Assembly (NCBI GenBank): GCA_027020665.1
Contig: JALUVJ010000068.1
Location: 1 to 49,438 of the forward strand
DNA: 49,438 bases
Source: Nitrospira sp.
Lineage (GTDB): Bacteria > Nitrospirota > Nitrospiria > SBBL01 > JAADHI01
Direction: 5' to 3'
The notes below the pieces were generated by a model. That model had not been told where the DNA came from and made no database searches. It saw only the letters and a list, made by a program, of their open reading frames with translations. The position numbers and the translations under genes are program-made. Positions 19,101 through 26,522 of this stretch are shown one piece after another (positions within the stretch are counted from its first letter, which is position 1; each line of letters begins with the position of its first letter).

Positions 19101-19690
19101 TGAAGCTGCGGCAATTGTGTGTCTCCCCTCGTTTGATCGGCTTGGATTTTAAAGCCAAAAGCGGTCATTCGCCCAAAATTGCCTTTCTCGTGGAACAGCT
19201 CCAGGCCTTGCAGGAAGAAAGACACAGCGCCCTGGTTTTTTCGCAATTCACGCGGGCGCTGGATCTTTTGGAAGAGGCGCTCACGGCCGTAAAGCTGCCC
19301 TATTCCCGACTTGACGGCTCAACGCCCACCCGAAAGCGAAAAGCCTTGGTCAAAGCCTTTCAGGAAAATACCTCGCCTTCTGTTTTTCTGTTGAGCCTGA
19401 AGGCGGGCGGGCAAGGCTTGAATCTCACCAAAGCCTCTTATGTTTTTCATCTCGATCCCTGGTGGAATCCCGCCGTTGAAAACCAGGCCTCGGATCGAGT
19501 GCACCGGATTGGTCAACAGCGGAATGTATCGATTACACGTATTTTGATGCGCCATACCATTGAGGAAAAAATGATGGACTTAAAAAAGAAAAAAAGTGCG
19601 CTTTATGAAGCTGTGATGGGTGGAGACGTGCAAAAAGGAGAGGCCTATGCCTTGAGCAAGTCGGATTTCGATTTTCTGCTTGAGGCATAA
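16175..19690 (+). CDS. SNF2-family DEAD-like helicase with SWIM zinc finger
   Basis: 1171 residues. A SWIM zinc finger lies near residues 86-96 (CNCPSWRAEKQCRH). A large middle region of ~550 residues follows, then a Snf2 ATPase: ADDMGLGKT near 729, DEAQ near 831 and TGTPVEN. The C-terminal helicase domain has VFSQFTRALDLLEE, SLKAGGQGLNLT and DRVHRIGQ. These proteins remodel nucleoprotein, for example displacing RNA polymerase or supporting repair; the bacterial SWIM-SNF2 class is poorly studied. The start ATG has no strong Shine-Dalgarno. It follows hflC by 26 bases. Confidence 0.88.
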   Translation: MEKVVENAVDPDVLVLLKTLQPGRLYQMTSKSVFLSGFEDYKAERLQSLLWQNNQNLLKARLAGPAVTLSVRGKNLHFACNCPSWRAEKQCRHVICVLLTLLNLITPKWFHRPNQDENRLQSLKAVLFRNQAVLNHKIAASRTSDSQNAVSSRALSQEKEAAVEVVIESKGEYPAVFLRKGGRVVDALTALPEGLSIFTYRYHSDQSLRDRFFKHLKRFENTYLLVFEGRSGPVRLNWDPALIYQSKTELNISGPYVEVRACVFFEGKRCEMVERFWDFVVNPETHTLGRVQDRAGWGLFDHLDRLFRVSALTPFERLDEIEARRLSGREWIVPNAQFKIPLKTFQSIQLNITQKTLNHALNHLILKVAGNPVSVQRAKHEHRLTIDSRHGEQTCLRAECRVGDSAGVTTAHAFGFFTDLHTQGLPNALKAIKRLTVLYQTFFRLFEIKKPTEALKIIRKALSNGDFADAAVRRAARDFLKRAFEHLKGKDVRLHFSAGHWYVAPNEKEKEMRLYKIPFACFGPKIFREMTRYHEIPLPTKQLESQLSYLHAQCQAVGITLYYQGKPVQTVKWDFAFDARRRSGIDWFELRPEIRSDGVKVSEAVWQKLLQRRGIVEAEDAVQIVDANAKKIIDALALLYPASKNLPREKREIVQVPRLQLLDWVMLRKEGVHIRLSEADEELIKHLTQLEKIEPIALPQHLNAILRPYQKEGLDWLAFLYRHRFGAILADDMGLGKTLQAIALLAALKEKCIPAQPESKAAPHLIVVPPTLLFNWEKELSRFYPDLKPYPYFGKDRRLQFKAYDIVLTTYAIVRRDIGKLKDIPFHVIIFDEAQTVKNIYAETTGAVRQLKSTFNLVMTGTPVENHLGEYYSLIDLCLPGLLGEYDRFKSQLKLENAPMLEVLVRRTRPFVLRRIKENVLADLPPKIESDLYLSLTAEQKTLYQQTVALISSRINHAYRDKTSGQAKIIALTAIMKLRQLCVSPRLIGLDFKAKSGHSPKIAFLVEQLQALQEERHSALVFSQFTRALDLLEEALTAVKLPYSRLDGSTPTRKRKALVKAFQENTSPSVFLLSLKAGGQGLNLTKASYVFHLDPWWNPAVENQASDRVHRIGQQRNVSITRILMRHTIEEKMMDLKKKKSALYEAVMGGDVQKGEAYALSKSDFDFLLEA

Positions 19691-19714
19691 GCCTGAGACA
19701 TCACGTGACAGACA

Positions 19715-19744
19715 GAATTCCCCAATCGTGGAATTTGGGAATTC
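19715..19744 (+). promoter_or_regulatory. Palindromic site upstream of the 94-aa protein gene
   Basis: Inverted repeat with arms GAATTCCCCAAT / ATTTGGGAATTC and one mismatch. The CAATCGTGGAATTTG part matches the palindrome at 7407-7436, and in both cases GGAATTTG is followed after 15 bases by TTGACAAAT. No T-run follows, so a terminator is less likely. Confidence 0.55.
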
Positions 19745-19747
19745 AGG

Positions 19748-19776
19748 TTGATTTGACAAATCGCTCTGTCTATAAT
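19748..19776 (+). promoter_or_regulatory. Candidate promoter for the 19.8 kb gene
   Basis: A perfect TATAAT at 19771-19776. With a 17-base spacer the -35 is TTGATT (19748-19753). The consensus TTGACA at 19753-19758 is only 12 bases away, too near to serve as a normal -35. Confidence 0.5.
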
Positions 19777-19817
19777 CTCCCGAATCAGTGACCTGAAAAA
19801 AAGACGGAGGCCGAAGC

Positions 19818-20102
19818 ATGGTTTTTGAAGTGCATCACATGGAAGGATTCGACTGGGATATGCGGATGTTCAATCGGGATGTGACGATTGATGTGGATGA
19901 AAATGGCTATTCGGGCCGCTTTTCCTATGAAGGAATGAAATTCAAAACAGAAACCTATCCGACTGTTGAAGAAGTCTTGCAGGATGCTGTCAGAAGATTG
20001 CATAAAAAAGGTTTTCGTGAACTGCGTTCCAGAATCAATAAACGCGAAGACCGTTATTTAGCGGAAAGAGAAGATTGGGTTTCTTACGCAAACTCGGCTT
20101 AA
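19818..20102 (+). CDS. Small protein of unknown function (94 aa)
   Basis: Starts at ATG 19818 with a good CGGAGG site. Soluble and acidic-then-basic: the N-terminal half looks like beta strands (VTIDVDENGYSGRFSYEGMKF), and the C-terminal half is helical and Arg/Lys/Glu-rich (VLQDAVRRLHKKGFRELRSR). I do not recognise a family. It has its own promoter and an unusual palindromic site upstream. Confidence 0.65.
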   Translation: MVFEVHHMEGFDWDMRMFNRDVTIDVDENGYSGRFSYEGMKFKTETYPTVEEVLQDAVRRLHKKGFRELRSRINKREDRYLAEREDWVSYANSA

Positions 20103-21316
20103 GCTGCTGCGCTGTTTTTAACCGCATTTCGCTTCCTTCCCCGCTTTTTCCCCGCCCGTTTTTTAACTGCATTCCCGGTGATTCCGTTTTTTTAGGCCGA
20201 TTCGTATCTGTGCTTGTTTGCATGACGTTTGCCGGAATCTTGCCTTCCGTCTTTGCTGAAACGGCTTTGGGAAACGGCGCCCGCTTAAAGACCTTAAAAA
20301 TCGAAGCCTTCAAACGGGAACTGCGTTTGCCGGAGCCATCCGCTCCGCACCATGAACCGCTTTACACACTTTATGTGAAAAACCGTTTTCAGGATATCGT
20401 GCGAGGCATTGATCGCTTGCCGCCGGATCAAAAAGATGCACGCATTTTAATGCTCTACGGCAATAGTTTGCTCATCACGGGACAACAAACGGAGGCTGTC
20501 ACAGCATTTCAGGCCGCCTTTCAAAAGACAAAATCGCCTCGGATCAAATCTGCCGCACTTGCGAATTTTGCCCTGGTTTTTTCGATTTCCCAACGCTGGT
20601 CGGAAGCGGTGCGCTGGCTTGAAAAAGCATTGGAGATTGATCGGGAGGCAGATCATTGGGCGGGCCAAGGCCTGGCGTTGTCGCAATTGGGGGCCTTTTA
20701 TTTTAAATTGGGCGATACGCAAAAAGGGGCGGCCGCCCACATCGAAGCCTTGGAAATTGCCGAAACAATTCCCATCCCCTGGCTTGAGGCCCGGCAACTC
20801 AGTCAACTGGCCAGCCTGTATTACCGGGATCAAACCTTTCCGCTTGCACGGGAGTATTATGAAAAAGCCCTCAAGATTTATGAAACACTTGAAGATCCCC
20901 TGAGCGAGGCGGGCACGCTTTCAGCCCTCAGTTTTGTTTACAAGGATCTTGGGCGGAAGGATGCGGCGCTTTCCCTGCAATCAAAGGCCCTGGCCCGATA
21001 CGAGGCATTGCAAGATGAGGATAACCTTTCAAAAACGTGGCTGAACCTCAGCCTGCTTCATCGCGATCAAGGCCGTTACCCGGACGCACTCCATGCCGCA
21101 GAGCAAGCCCTGCATATTCAAGCCCCTTTGGGCGATCCGCGCAAGCTGGCCGAAATCGAAGGCACGATCGGCACCATCTACGAAAAAAGAGGCGAGTTGA
21201 CCCAAGCCTTGCGCCATCTCAAAAAAGCGCGGGCGTATTTTGAAGAAACGGGTGCTTCACAGGAAATTCACATCGTTGATCTGCGGATTCAGCGTTTGCA
21301 GGATCAGATGCCGTAA
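20075..21316 (+). CDS. Exported TPR-repeat protein
   Basis: Up to 413 residues. A hydrophobic signal segment ending SVFA (about residues 44-61 from the TTG at 20075) precedes an array of tetratricopeptide repeats from ~85 to the end, with phrases such as AREYYEKALKIYETL and EIEGTIGTIYEKRGELTQALRHLKKA. TPR arrays mediate protein contacts, here presumably in the periplasm. The start is uncertain. TTG 20075 overlaps the previous gene by 28 bases and leaves a long N-region; later GTG/ATG codons fall inside the signal peptide. Confidence 0.72.
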   Translation: MGFLRKLGLSCCAVFNRISLPSPLFPRPFFNCIPGDSVFLGRFVSVLVCMTFAGILPSVFAETALGNGARLKTLKIEAFKRELRLPEPSAPHHEPLYTLYVKNRFQDIVRGIDRLPPDQKDARILMLYGNSLLITGQQTEAVTAFQAAFQKTKSPRIKSAALANFALVFSISQRWSEAVRWLEKALEIDREADHWAGQGLALSQLGAFYFKLGDTQKGAAAHIEALEIAETIPIPWLEARQLSQLASLYYRDQTFPLAREYYEKALKIYETLEDPLSEAGTLSALSFVYKDLGRKDAALSLQSKALARYEALQDEDNLSKTWLNLSLLHRDQGRYPDALHAAEQALHIQAPLGDPRKLAEIEGTIGTIYEKRGELTQALRHLKKARAYFEETGASQEIHIVDLRIQRLQDQMP

Positions 21317-21339
21317 ATCGCCGATTCGCTTCCTCATAT

Positions 21340-21369
21340 TTGACTTTGTTGGCTGTGATTGAATAAAAT
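21340..21369 (+). promoter_or_regulatory. Promoter of the 38-aa membrane microprotein
   Basis: TTGACT (21340-21345), 18-base spacer, TAAAAT (21364-21369), about 29 bases before the ATG at 21398. Confidence 0.5.
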
Positions 21370-21397
21370 ACGGCTTTTCAATGACAGAGAGGTTTAC

Positions 21398-21514
21398 ATG
21401 AAGGTGTTTCTCAAAAAACTCTTTTTTGTTGCAGCCATGCTGTTTGCCGGGTATTACATTCTCCAAATGGTGCTCGTCTTTTCTCCGTCCACCGACGTTT
21501 TTGCTCCCCGCTGA
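21398..21514 (+). CDS. Predicted single-pass membrane microprotein (38 aa)
   Basis: A short open frame with a GAGAGG site and its own promoter. The product has a basic N-terminus (MKVFLKK), one hydrophobic helix (LFFVAAMLFAGYYILQMVLVF) and a short polar tail. No family recognised. Real translation is supported only by the promoter, ribosome-binding site and membrane-helix composition. Confidence 0.5.
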   Translation: MKVFLKKLFFVAAMLFAGYYILQMVLVFSPSTDVFAPR

Positions 21515-21680
21515 TCCGGCGCGACACAACAGTACATTTTTAGGCTTTTGAGGTGTTTCGGCACCTTAAATTCATTTACCCTTGTTTCCTTATTTCCGAG
21601 CCTTTAAGTGGTTTGACGCTTCTTTTTGGCCTCGGTATACTGAAATCAGTCTTTTTCTAAAACCAAAGGGGGGAAATCCG

Positions 21681-22262
21681 ATGAAGATCAAGTCGACTTG
21701 CATTCCGCACATTTATTTCGGGATCTTATCGGTTTTTTTGATCCTTTCGCTTTCCGGCTGTACGGGCAAGGGACTTAGGCCCTCAAGTGAGCCGGACTGG
21801 GTTAAAAGAGGGAGCGGTGCATTTTTGGATAAAGATCAAAAGTCATTTTACGGTGTCGGTGCGAGCTTCGGAGTGCGCAACGCGCCTTTGGCGCGCACTT
21901 CCGCGGACAACCGGGCGCGTGCCGAAATTTCTAAAATATTTGAAACTTACTCCGCATCATTGATGCGGGATTATGCAGCTTCGACGACGGCCGGAAGCTT
22001 TGAAGCGACGAGTGAAGAGCAGCATATTGAACAGTCGATCAAAACCTTTTCGGCAACAACACTTTCCGGGGTGGTGATTATTGATCATTGGTCGGATTCT
22101 GAGAATGGCACTTATTATTCCCTGGCACGATTGGATTTAAATCGCTTCCGGGAAAATATTAAAAAGGCAAAAGAACTCAATGCCGCCATCAAGGATTTTG
22201 TGAAACAGAATGCGGAAAAGGCATTTGAACAACTTGAACGGGAAGAAGCAAAACGCCGATAG
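21681..22262 (+). CDS. LPP20-family lipoprotein
   Basis: 193 residues from ATG 21681, which follows a GGGGGGA site; a longer in-frame reading from 21582 is not needed. Signal peptide with lipobox LSGC. The mature part, DWVKRG...FYGVGASFGVRNAPLARTSADNRARAEISKIF, is the LPP20/FlgP-type lipoprotein domain, with a helical Lys/Glu-rich tail. First gene of an envelope cluster with an LpoB-like protein, a COG3014-like lipoprotein and a second LPP20-like protein. Confidence 0.8.
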   Translation: MKIKSTCIPHIYFGILSVFLILSLSGCTGKGLRPSSEPDWVKRGSGAFLDKDQKSFYGVGASFGVRNAPLARTSADNRARAEISKIFETYSASLMRDYAASTTAGSFEATSEEQHIEQSIKTFSATTLSGVVIIDHWSDSENGTYYSLARLDLNRFRENIKKAKELNAAIKDFVKQNAEKAFEQLEREEAKRR

Positions 22263-22293
22263 TCTGATGGAATCAGAATAACAAACATATATT

Positions 22294-22395
22294 TCAAGGA
22301 AGCTCTGATTAGGGCGTGTCGACATTCAACATGCAAGGCGGAAGCTGTGTTTTGCCTCGAAAAAGCATTTATGACTTAATCAGAATTTCCTTATA
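22294..22395. repeat. Dispersed repeat, copy 3: two cores in inverted orientation
   Basis: AAGGAAGCTCTGATTA at the left (plus strand) and AAGGAAATTCTGATTAAGTC at the right (minus strand) flank about 60 bases containing GCGTGTCGACATTC. The ~100-base unit looks like a miniature palindromic element or REP-type pair lying between two genes of one cluster. Confidence 0.6.
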
Positions 22396-22415
22396 AGCGC
22401 GGGAGCAGGCAGGGT

Positions 22416-23027
22416 ATGGTTCAATCTAAGTATTATCGGGGCGTTTTAATCATTGCGATTTTTATAAGCAGTTTCACAGCCTGTGCGACAAAAGTGTCTC
22501 GTGTCGAGGTCGATACCGTGACGGATCTTTCAGGCCGCTGGAACGATACGGATTCCCGTCTCGTTTCGGAGGAAATGGTGAAGGACGCCCTCACCCGACC
22601 TTGGGTCGATGAATTTCGTGAACGCCGCGGGGAAAAGCCGACGGTCATTGTTGGTCGTGTGACCAACCGAAGCCACGAACACATCAACGTGCAGACCTTT
22701 ATTAAAGATTTGGAGCGCGGTTTGATTAATTCGGGCCGCGTCTCATTTGTTGCTGCAAAGGGGGAGCGGGAGCAAATTCGTTCTGAACGCATTGATCAGG
22801 CACAGCATGCCCTGCCCGAAACAGCCAAGGGGCCTGGAAAGGAAATCGGGGCCGATTACATGATGATCGGTACAATTAACACCATTCCCGATGAGTCTGG
22901 CGGGACGAAGGCCATGTTTTATCAAGTTGACCTTGAAATGGTTGACATGGCCAACAACCGAAAGGTTTGGATCGGCCAGAAAAAGATTAAAAAAATCATT
23001 GAAAAAAAGAAACTTAAGCTCTTTTAA
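22416..23027 (+). CDS. LpoB-like lipoprotein (penicillin-binding protein activator family)
   Basis: 203 residues. Lipoprotein signal with a Cys in FTACAT. The mature domain (DLSGRWNDTDSRLVSEEMVKDALTRPW; PTVIVGRVTNRSHEHINVQTFIKDLERGLINSGRVSFVA; ADYMMIGTINTI) matches the LpoB family, whose enterobacterial member is an outer-membrane activator of PBP1B. In this lineage the partner is unknown. Followed after 15 bases by the COG3014-like gene. Confidence 0.8.
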   Translation: MVQSKYYRGVLIIAIFISSFTACATKVSRVEVDTVTDLSGRWNDTDSRLVSEEMVKDALTRPWVDEFRERRGEKPTVIVGRVTNRSHEHINVQTFIKDLERGLINSGRVSFVAAKGEREQIRSERIDQAQHALPETAKGPGKEIGADYMMIGTINTIPDESGGTKAMFYQVDLEMVDMANNRKVWIGQKKIKKIIEKKKLKLF

Positions 23028-23042
23028 AGGAACCGCCTCTCC

Positions 23043-24377
23043 ATGCGCCCGCGGCTGCTGATTCTTATCCTGCTTCTTCAGGCCTGTGCGCCTTCCCTGA
23101 AACATCACGAACGTGTCGAAGAAAGGCTCAGCTTACATCAATATATTGCTGCAGACCAGGTCGTTGCCGAAAGCCAAAAGGGCTACGGGGATCGAAATGC
23201 CCTCCTTTATTTTCTTGATCGCGGCATGCTGCTTCATCTGGCGGGCCGTTATGAGCAAAGCAATGCCTTTTTTGAAAAAGCCAAAACCCGGATAGAGGCA
23301 CTCTACACGCAATCGCTGTTGACGCATACGGGTGCGCTGATTTCAAATGACAATCTACTGCCTTATGCGGGTGAGGATTTTGAGAAAGTCCTCATTCACC
23401 TCTTTGCAGCCTTGAATTATGCGGCCATGGAAAAATGGGATGCAGCACTTGTTGAGGCGCGGCAGGTTGATGCGCGATTGAATATATTGAATGACAATTA
23501 CGACAAAAAGAATGTCTACAAAAAAGACGCCTTTGCCCGATATCTTGCCGGCATCCTTTACGAAACGCGTGGCGAAATCAATGATGCTTTTATTTCATAC
23601 CGAATGGCTTATGAAGCCTTTCAGGATTATCAGCGGGATTACCGCACGCCTTTGCCGTCTCGCATCGGTTTCGACTTACTTAAAACTGCGGATGCCCTGG
23701 ATTTAGGCGAAGAATTTGAACGCTATAAAACAAAATTTCCCAAGGCGGCGGCGCAATTCCCATTGCAAGGGAAGGCTTTTGAGGGAGAACTTGTTGTCGT
23801 GGCTTATGCAGGCCGCTCCCCGATCAAGAAAGATTATTTTATTAATGCCCCTGTTTCCAATGGCGCGGGCGGAACCTACTTATTGACGGTCGCGCTCCCT
23901 AAGTTCGTCGCCCGTTCTTCAGATGTTGCAGCGGTTGAGCTGCGTTTGCGGCAAGACGGCAGTCATTTGCGTGTTCGGCTTGACTTGCTGGAAGATATTA
24001 CGGCAATTGCCAAAAAAAATCTTGAGGACCGCGTGGCACGCATTACGGTAAAGGCCGTCGCCCGTGCGGCGGCAAAGTACATCGCCGCACGTGAAACCCG
24101 TCGAAAAATCGCACCCGACAAAAATGATCCGCTCGGACAGTTGATCGGTATCCTGGGCAATGTCTATTCGGTTGCAACGGAGCAGTCCGACAAAAGAAGT
24201 TGGCGCACATTGCCCGGGCGGATCTACCTGGGGCGTCTTTCATTGTCCGAAGGGACGTGGAGGGGTGAAGTCCGTTATCTGGGTCGCCAAGGCCGGGTGA
24301 TTGAAGTCCGACCGTTTTCAGGCGTGCAGGTCCTTGCGGGTCGGAAACGTTTTTTGCTCGCGCATACGATTCGCTGA
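23043..24377 (+). CDS. COG3014-like lipoprotein with TPR-type helices
   Basis: 444 residues. Signal peptide with lipobox LQAC. The helical front part (~30-230) has TPR-like phrases (GRYEQSNAFFEKAK, EKWDAALVEARQVDARL). The C-terminal half is mixed, with an EGELVVVAYAGRSPIKKDY strand and a late helix containing RARAAAKYIA-like residues. It fits the COG3014 family that co-occurs with LpoB-like and LPP20 proteins. Function unknown; outer-membrane inner-leaflet location inferred. Confidence 0.75.
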   Translation: MRPRLLILILLLQACAPSLKHHERVEERLSLHQYIAADQVVAESQKGYGDRNALLYFLDRGMLLHLAGRYEQSNAFFEKAKTRIEALYTQSLLTHTGALISNDNLLPYAGEDFEKVLIHLFAALNYAAMEKWDAALVEARQVDARLNILNDNYDKKNVYKKDAFARYLAGILYETRGEINDAFISYRMAYEAFQDYQRDYRTPLPSRIGFDLLKTADALDLGEEFERYKTKFPKAAAQFPLQGKAFEGELVVVAYAGRSPIKKDYFINAPVSNGAGGTYLLTVALPKFVARSSDVAAVELRLRQDGSHLRVRLDLLEDITAIAKKNLEDRVARITVKAVARAAAKYIAARETRRKIAPDKNDPLGQLIGILGNVYSVATEQSDKRSWRTLPGRIYLGRLSLSEGTWRGEVRYLGRQGRVIEVRPFSGVQVLAGRKRFLLAHTIR

Positions 24378-24391
24378 TTTTTGGAGCCGTA

Positions 24392-25417
24392 ATGAAAAAT
24401 ATTCCCCTGATTTCCTGTTGTTTACTCTTGAGTATTTTTGTCGCACTTGAAGCCCGTTCCGCTGAGCGCAGGCCGAAATGGGTTGACGGTCAAAGCCTTC
24501 GTTATCCTGAAATGACTTATCTGACGGGTGTCGGGTTTGGCGATGACAGACGGTCAGCCGAAAGCAGCGCCTATGCGGCCCTGGCCCGCATTTTTAGATC
24601 TGAAATCCATGCGGTCACACAAGAGTCGGAATCCTTCCGTCAAACGGAAAGCAGCAGAGAAGCAACAAAAACAGACCGTAAACTGGATTTTAAAACCCGC
24701 ACGGCGATCCGAAGTCAAGTTGTTTTGGAGCAGGTCAAAATCGCCGAACATTGGCTTGATCCGTTTTCAAAGCTACATTATGTCTTGGCGGTTTTGGACC
24801 GAAATAAAGCAGCGGCAGCCCTTCGTCGTGCATTGCTGGATATTGAGCTTGAGGCCAAAACCTGGTCGGAACGGGCGAAGAAGGCGGAGCGGCCCCTGCT
24901 TGCGGCAAAGGCCCTGCATCAGGCCCTCCGCGCCTCAAGGCAAGCAGACGAATATCAGGCCAAGCTCCGTGTTATTGCCCCGGACGAGGCCAGTCCCTTG
25001 GAAGAATCGGCGATGAGTGCGGACTTGCAAGATCAATTGAATCAATTGTTGAATACGCATTTCCAGGTAGAAATTATGCTCGAAGGCCCGCATGCGGCGG
25101 AAGTCGAAGCCGGCATTCTTGAAAGCCTGAACCGAATCGGACTTACGAGCGGGCCCAAGGCGAATCTGGCGGTGGCGGGGGTGATTCGTTTTGAAAAAAC
25201 CGGGCCGAAAAGTCCGGTTTGGTCCTTTGTCCGCTGGAGTACACGCATTACGCTGACAGAAAAAAAAAGCGGACAGGTTTTTGGGAGTATCCGCCGCACG
25301 GGCCGGGAAGGACAACTTTCGCCGGAAGAGGCCGAGCAAAAATCACTTGCTGCGCTTCAATCAGAGGTCAATAAGGGCATCGGGAAAACTGTGTTTCAAT
25401 TTATCTTCGGGGAATAA
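24392..25417 (+). CDS. LPP20-like exported protein
   Basis: 341 residues. Signal peptide ending ARSA (no lipobox). An LPP20-type domain follows (PKWVDGQSLRYPEMTYLTGVGFGDDRRSAESSAYAALARIF) with a HWLDPFSKLHYVLAVLDRNKAAAALR continuation, then a helical middle and a C-terminal domain with an ILESLNRIGL segment. Starts 15 bases after the COG3014-like gene with a GGAG site; last gene of the cluster. Confidence 0.75.
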   Translation: MKNIPLISCCLLLSIFVALEARSAERRPKWVDGQSLRYPEMTYLTGVGFGDDRRSAESSAYAALARIFRSEIHAVTQESESFRQTESSREATKTDRKLDFKTRTAIRSQVVLEQVKIAEHWLDPFSKLHYVLAVLDRNKAAAALRRALLDIELEAKTWSERAKKAERPLLAAKALHQALRASRQADEYQAKLRVIAPDEASPLEESAMSADLQDQLNQLLNTHFQVEIMLEGPHAAEVEAGILESLNRIGLTSGPKANLAVAGVIRFEKTGPKSPVWSFVRWSTRITLTEKKSGQVFGSIRRTGREGQLSPEEAEQKSLAALQSEVNKGIGKTVFQFIFGE

Positions 25418-25438
25418 GAAAGAATAGAATGCCGAATT

Positions 25439-26251
25439 TTATTCTTCAGCCTGAAGCCGTGTGATTTCTTTTTTTATTTCGGATTCCGCAATCGGTGTGA
25501 CCACTTCCCAGGCGACCTTTTCTAAAATGGGTGTGATGGCTTCCTTGGATAGCGCGGTGCGGAGGAGTTCCGGCAAGACATCCCAGGTTACTTTTTCGAC
25601 GGACTCCTGTATTTTTTTTCGGATGGCCTGATCGATGAGCCCATCCTCTAAGGGGCCGGTTTTACTTTGGCGGGCAAGGTCTTCCAGGGGGGGTGGGTTT
25701 TGTGCAGATAAGGAAGGGGAGGCCACCGTCTGTTCTTCGGCGGACTGACCTGCGACGGAAGAAGCAGACCAGCCGAGGGCGGCTTCCATTTTTTCCGCTT
25801 CTTGCTCCATTTCTAAGAAGTGTTGAGACACGCCGGTATCGGATTGTTCTGAAGTGCCGCCGGAGCGGTAGGCTTCATGAACGGCATCGCCCGTTAATTT
25901 TTTGATCTCCTCCAATAATTCCTGGGAGTCAATCGGTTTTTTAAAAAAGGCTTGCACGCCGACGGAGCGGAGCTGCGCGGGGTCAAAGGTCTCTGCGGCG
26001 TTGATGAGTAAGATAATGGGGATATCGGAGAGACGCGGGTTCTGTCTGATTTTACTGACAAAACTAAAGATATCGAGGCCTTCAAGGTTGAAATCGGCCA
26101 AAATGATATCCGGGGTTTTTTTGAGGGCGATATCCAAGGCGGAAAGACTGTTGTCCGTTACGGTCACCTCCATGCCCTCGTTTTGCAGTGTTAACTCAAC
26201 GAGTTTTTGAACGGCAAGGTTTTCATCGGCCAATAATACACGGAGCGGCAT
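25439..26251 (-). CDS. Response regulator receiver protein with helical C-terminal domain
   Basis: 270 residues from ATG 26251 (MPLRVLLADEN); a longer reading to 26356 adds a non-homologous stretch. Receiver domain (1-~125): acidic pair in LLADEN, phospho-acceptor Asp in DIILADFNLEG, conserved Lys in FFKKPID. A Gln/Ser-rich linker follows, then a helical region with a repeated motif (ESVEKVTWDVLPELL... / ILEKVAWEVVTPIAE). This tail is common on single-domain regulators of delta-type proteobacteria and relatives. No DNA-binding domain and no adjacent histidine kinase. Confidence 0.8.
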   Translation of the reverse strand: MPLRVLLADENLAVQKLVELTLQNEGMEVTVTDNSLSALDIALKKTPDIILADFNLEGLDIFSFVSKIRQNPRLSDIPIILLINAAETFDPAQLRSVGVQAFFKKPIDSQELLEEIKKLTGDAVHEAYRSGGTSEQSDTGVSQHFLEMEQEAEKMEAALGWSASSVAGQSAEEQTVASPSLSAQNPPPLEDLARQSKTGPLEDGLIDQAIRKKIQESVEKVTWDVLPELLRTALSKEAITPILEKVAWEVVTPIAESEIKKEITRLQAEE

Positions 26252-26424
26252 TTTTCGCAGGTCCCGGAGGCAGTCTAAATCAGTCCAATTTTGAAACAAT
26301 AAAACTGGAATAACCGTACCATAGGCCTCTTGGCTTGTCAAGAAATCCGAATACATTTAAAGGCTATTTCGATGGGATGAATTTTATAAAAAACAAGCCT
26401 TTAGAGGGGAGGGATGCAAAAGAA

Positions 26425-26475
26425 GTCAAGTCCGAACCCCCATTGGAAATATGTTCGGACTTGACAAGCGTCAAG
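26425..26475 (+). promoter_or_regulatory. Large inverted repeat and second half-site at the rrf2 promoter
   Basis: GTCAAGTCCGAAC (26425-26437) and GTTCGGACTTGAC (26453-26465) form a perfect 13-base inverted repeat around 15 bases. A further GTCAAG (26470-26475) makes a second dyad CTTGAC-N4-GTCAAG with the right arm. The right arm overlaps the -35 box, as expected for an autorepressor operator; Rrf2 itself is the natural candidate. Confidence 0.6.
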
Positions 26476-26489
26476 CCTTCGATTATTAA
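26461..26489 (+). promoter_or_regulatory. Promoter of the rrf2-aprA-aprB-sat operon
   Basis: TTGACA (26461-26466), 17-base spacer, TATTAA (26484-26489; ATTAAT one base on), 33 bases before the rrf2 ATG. Confidence 0.65.
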
Positions 26490-26522
26490 TACTACATTAA
26501 CTCTATCGGAATAGTAGGAATT

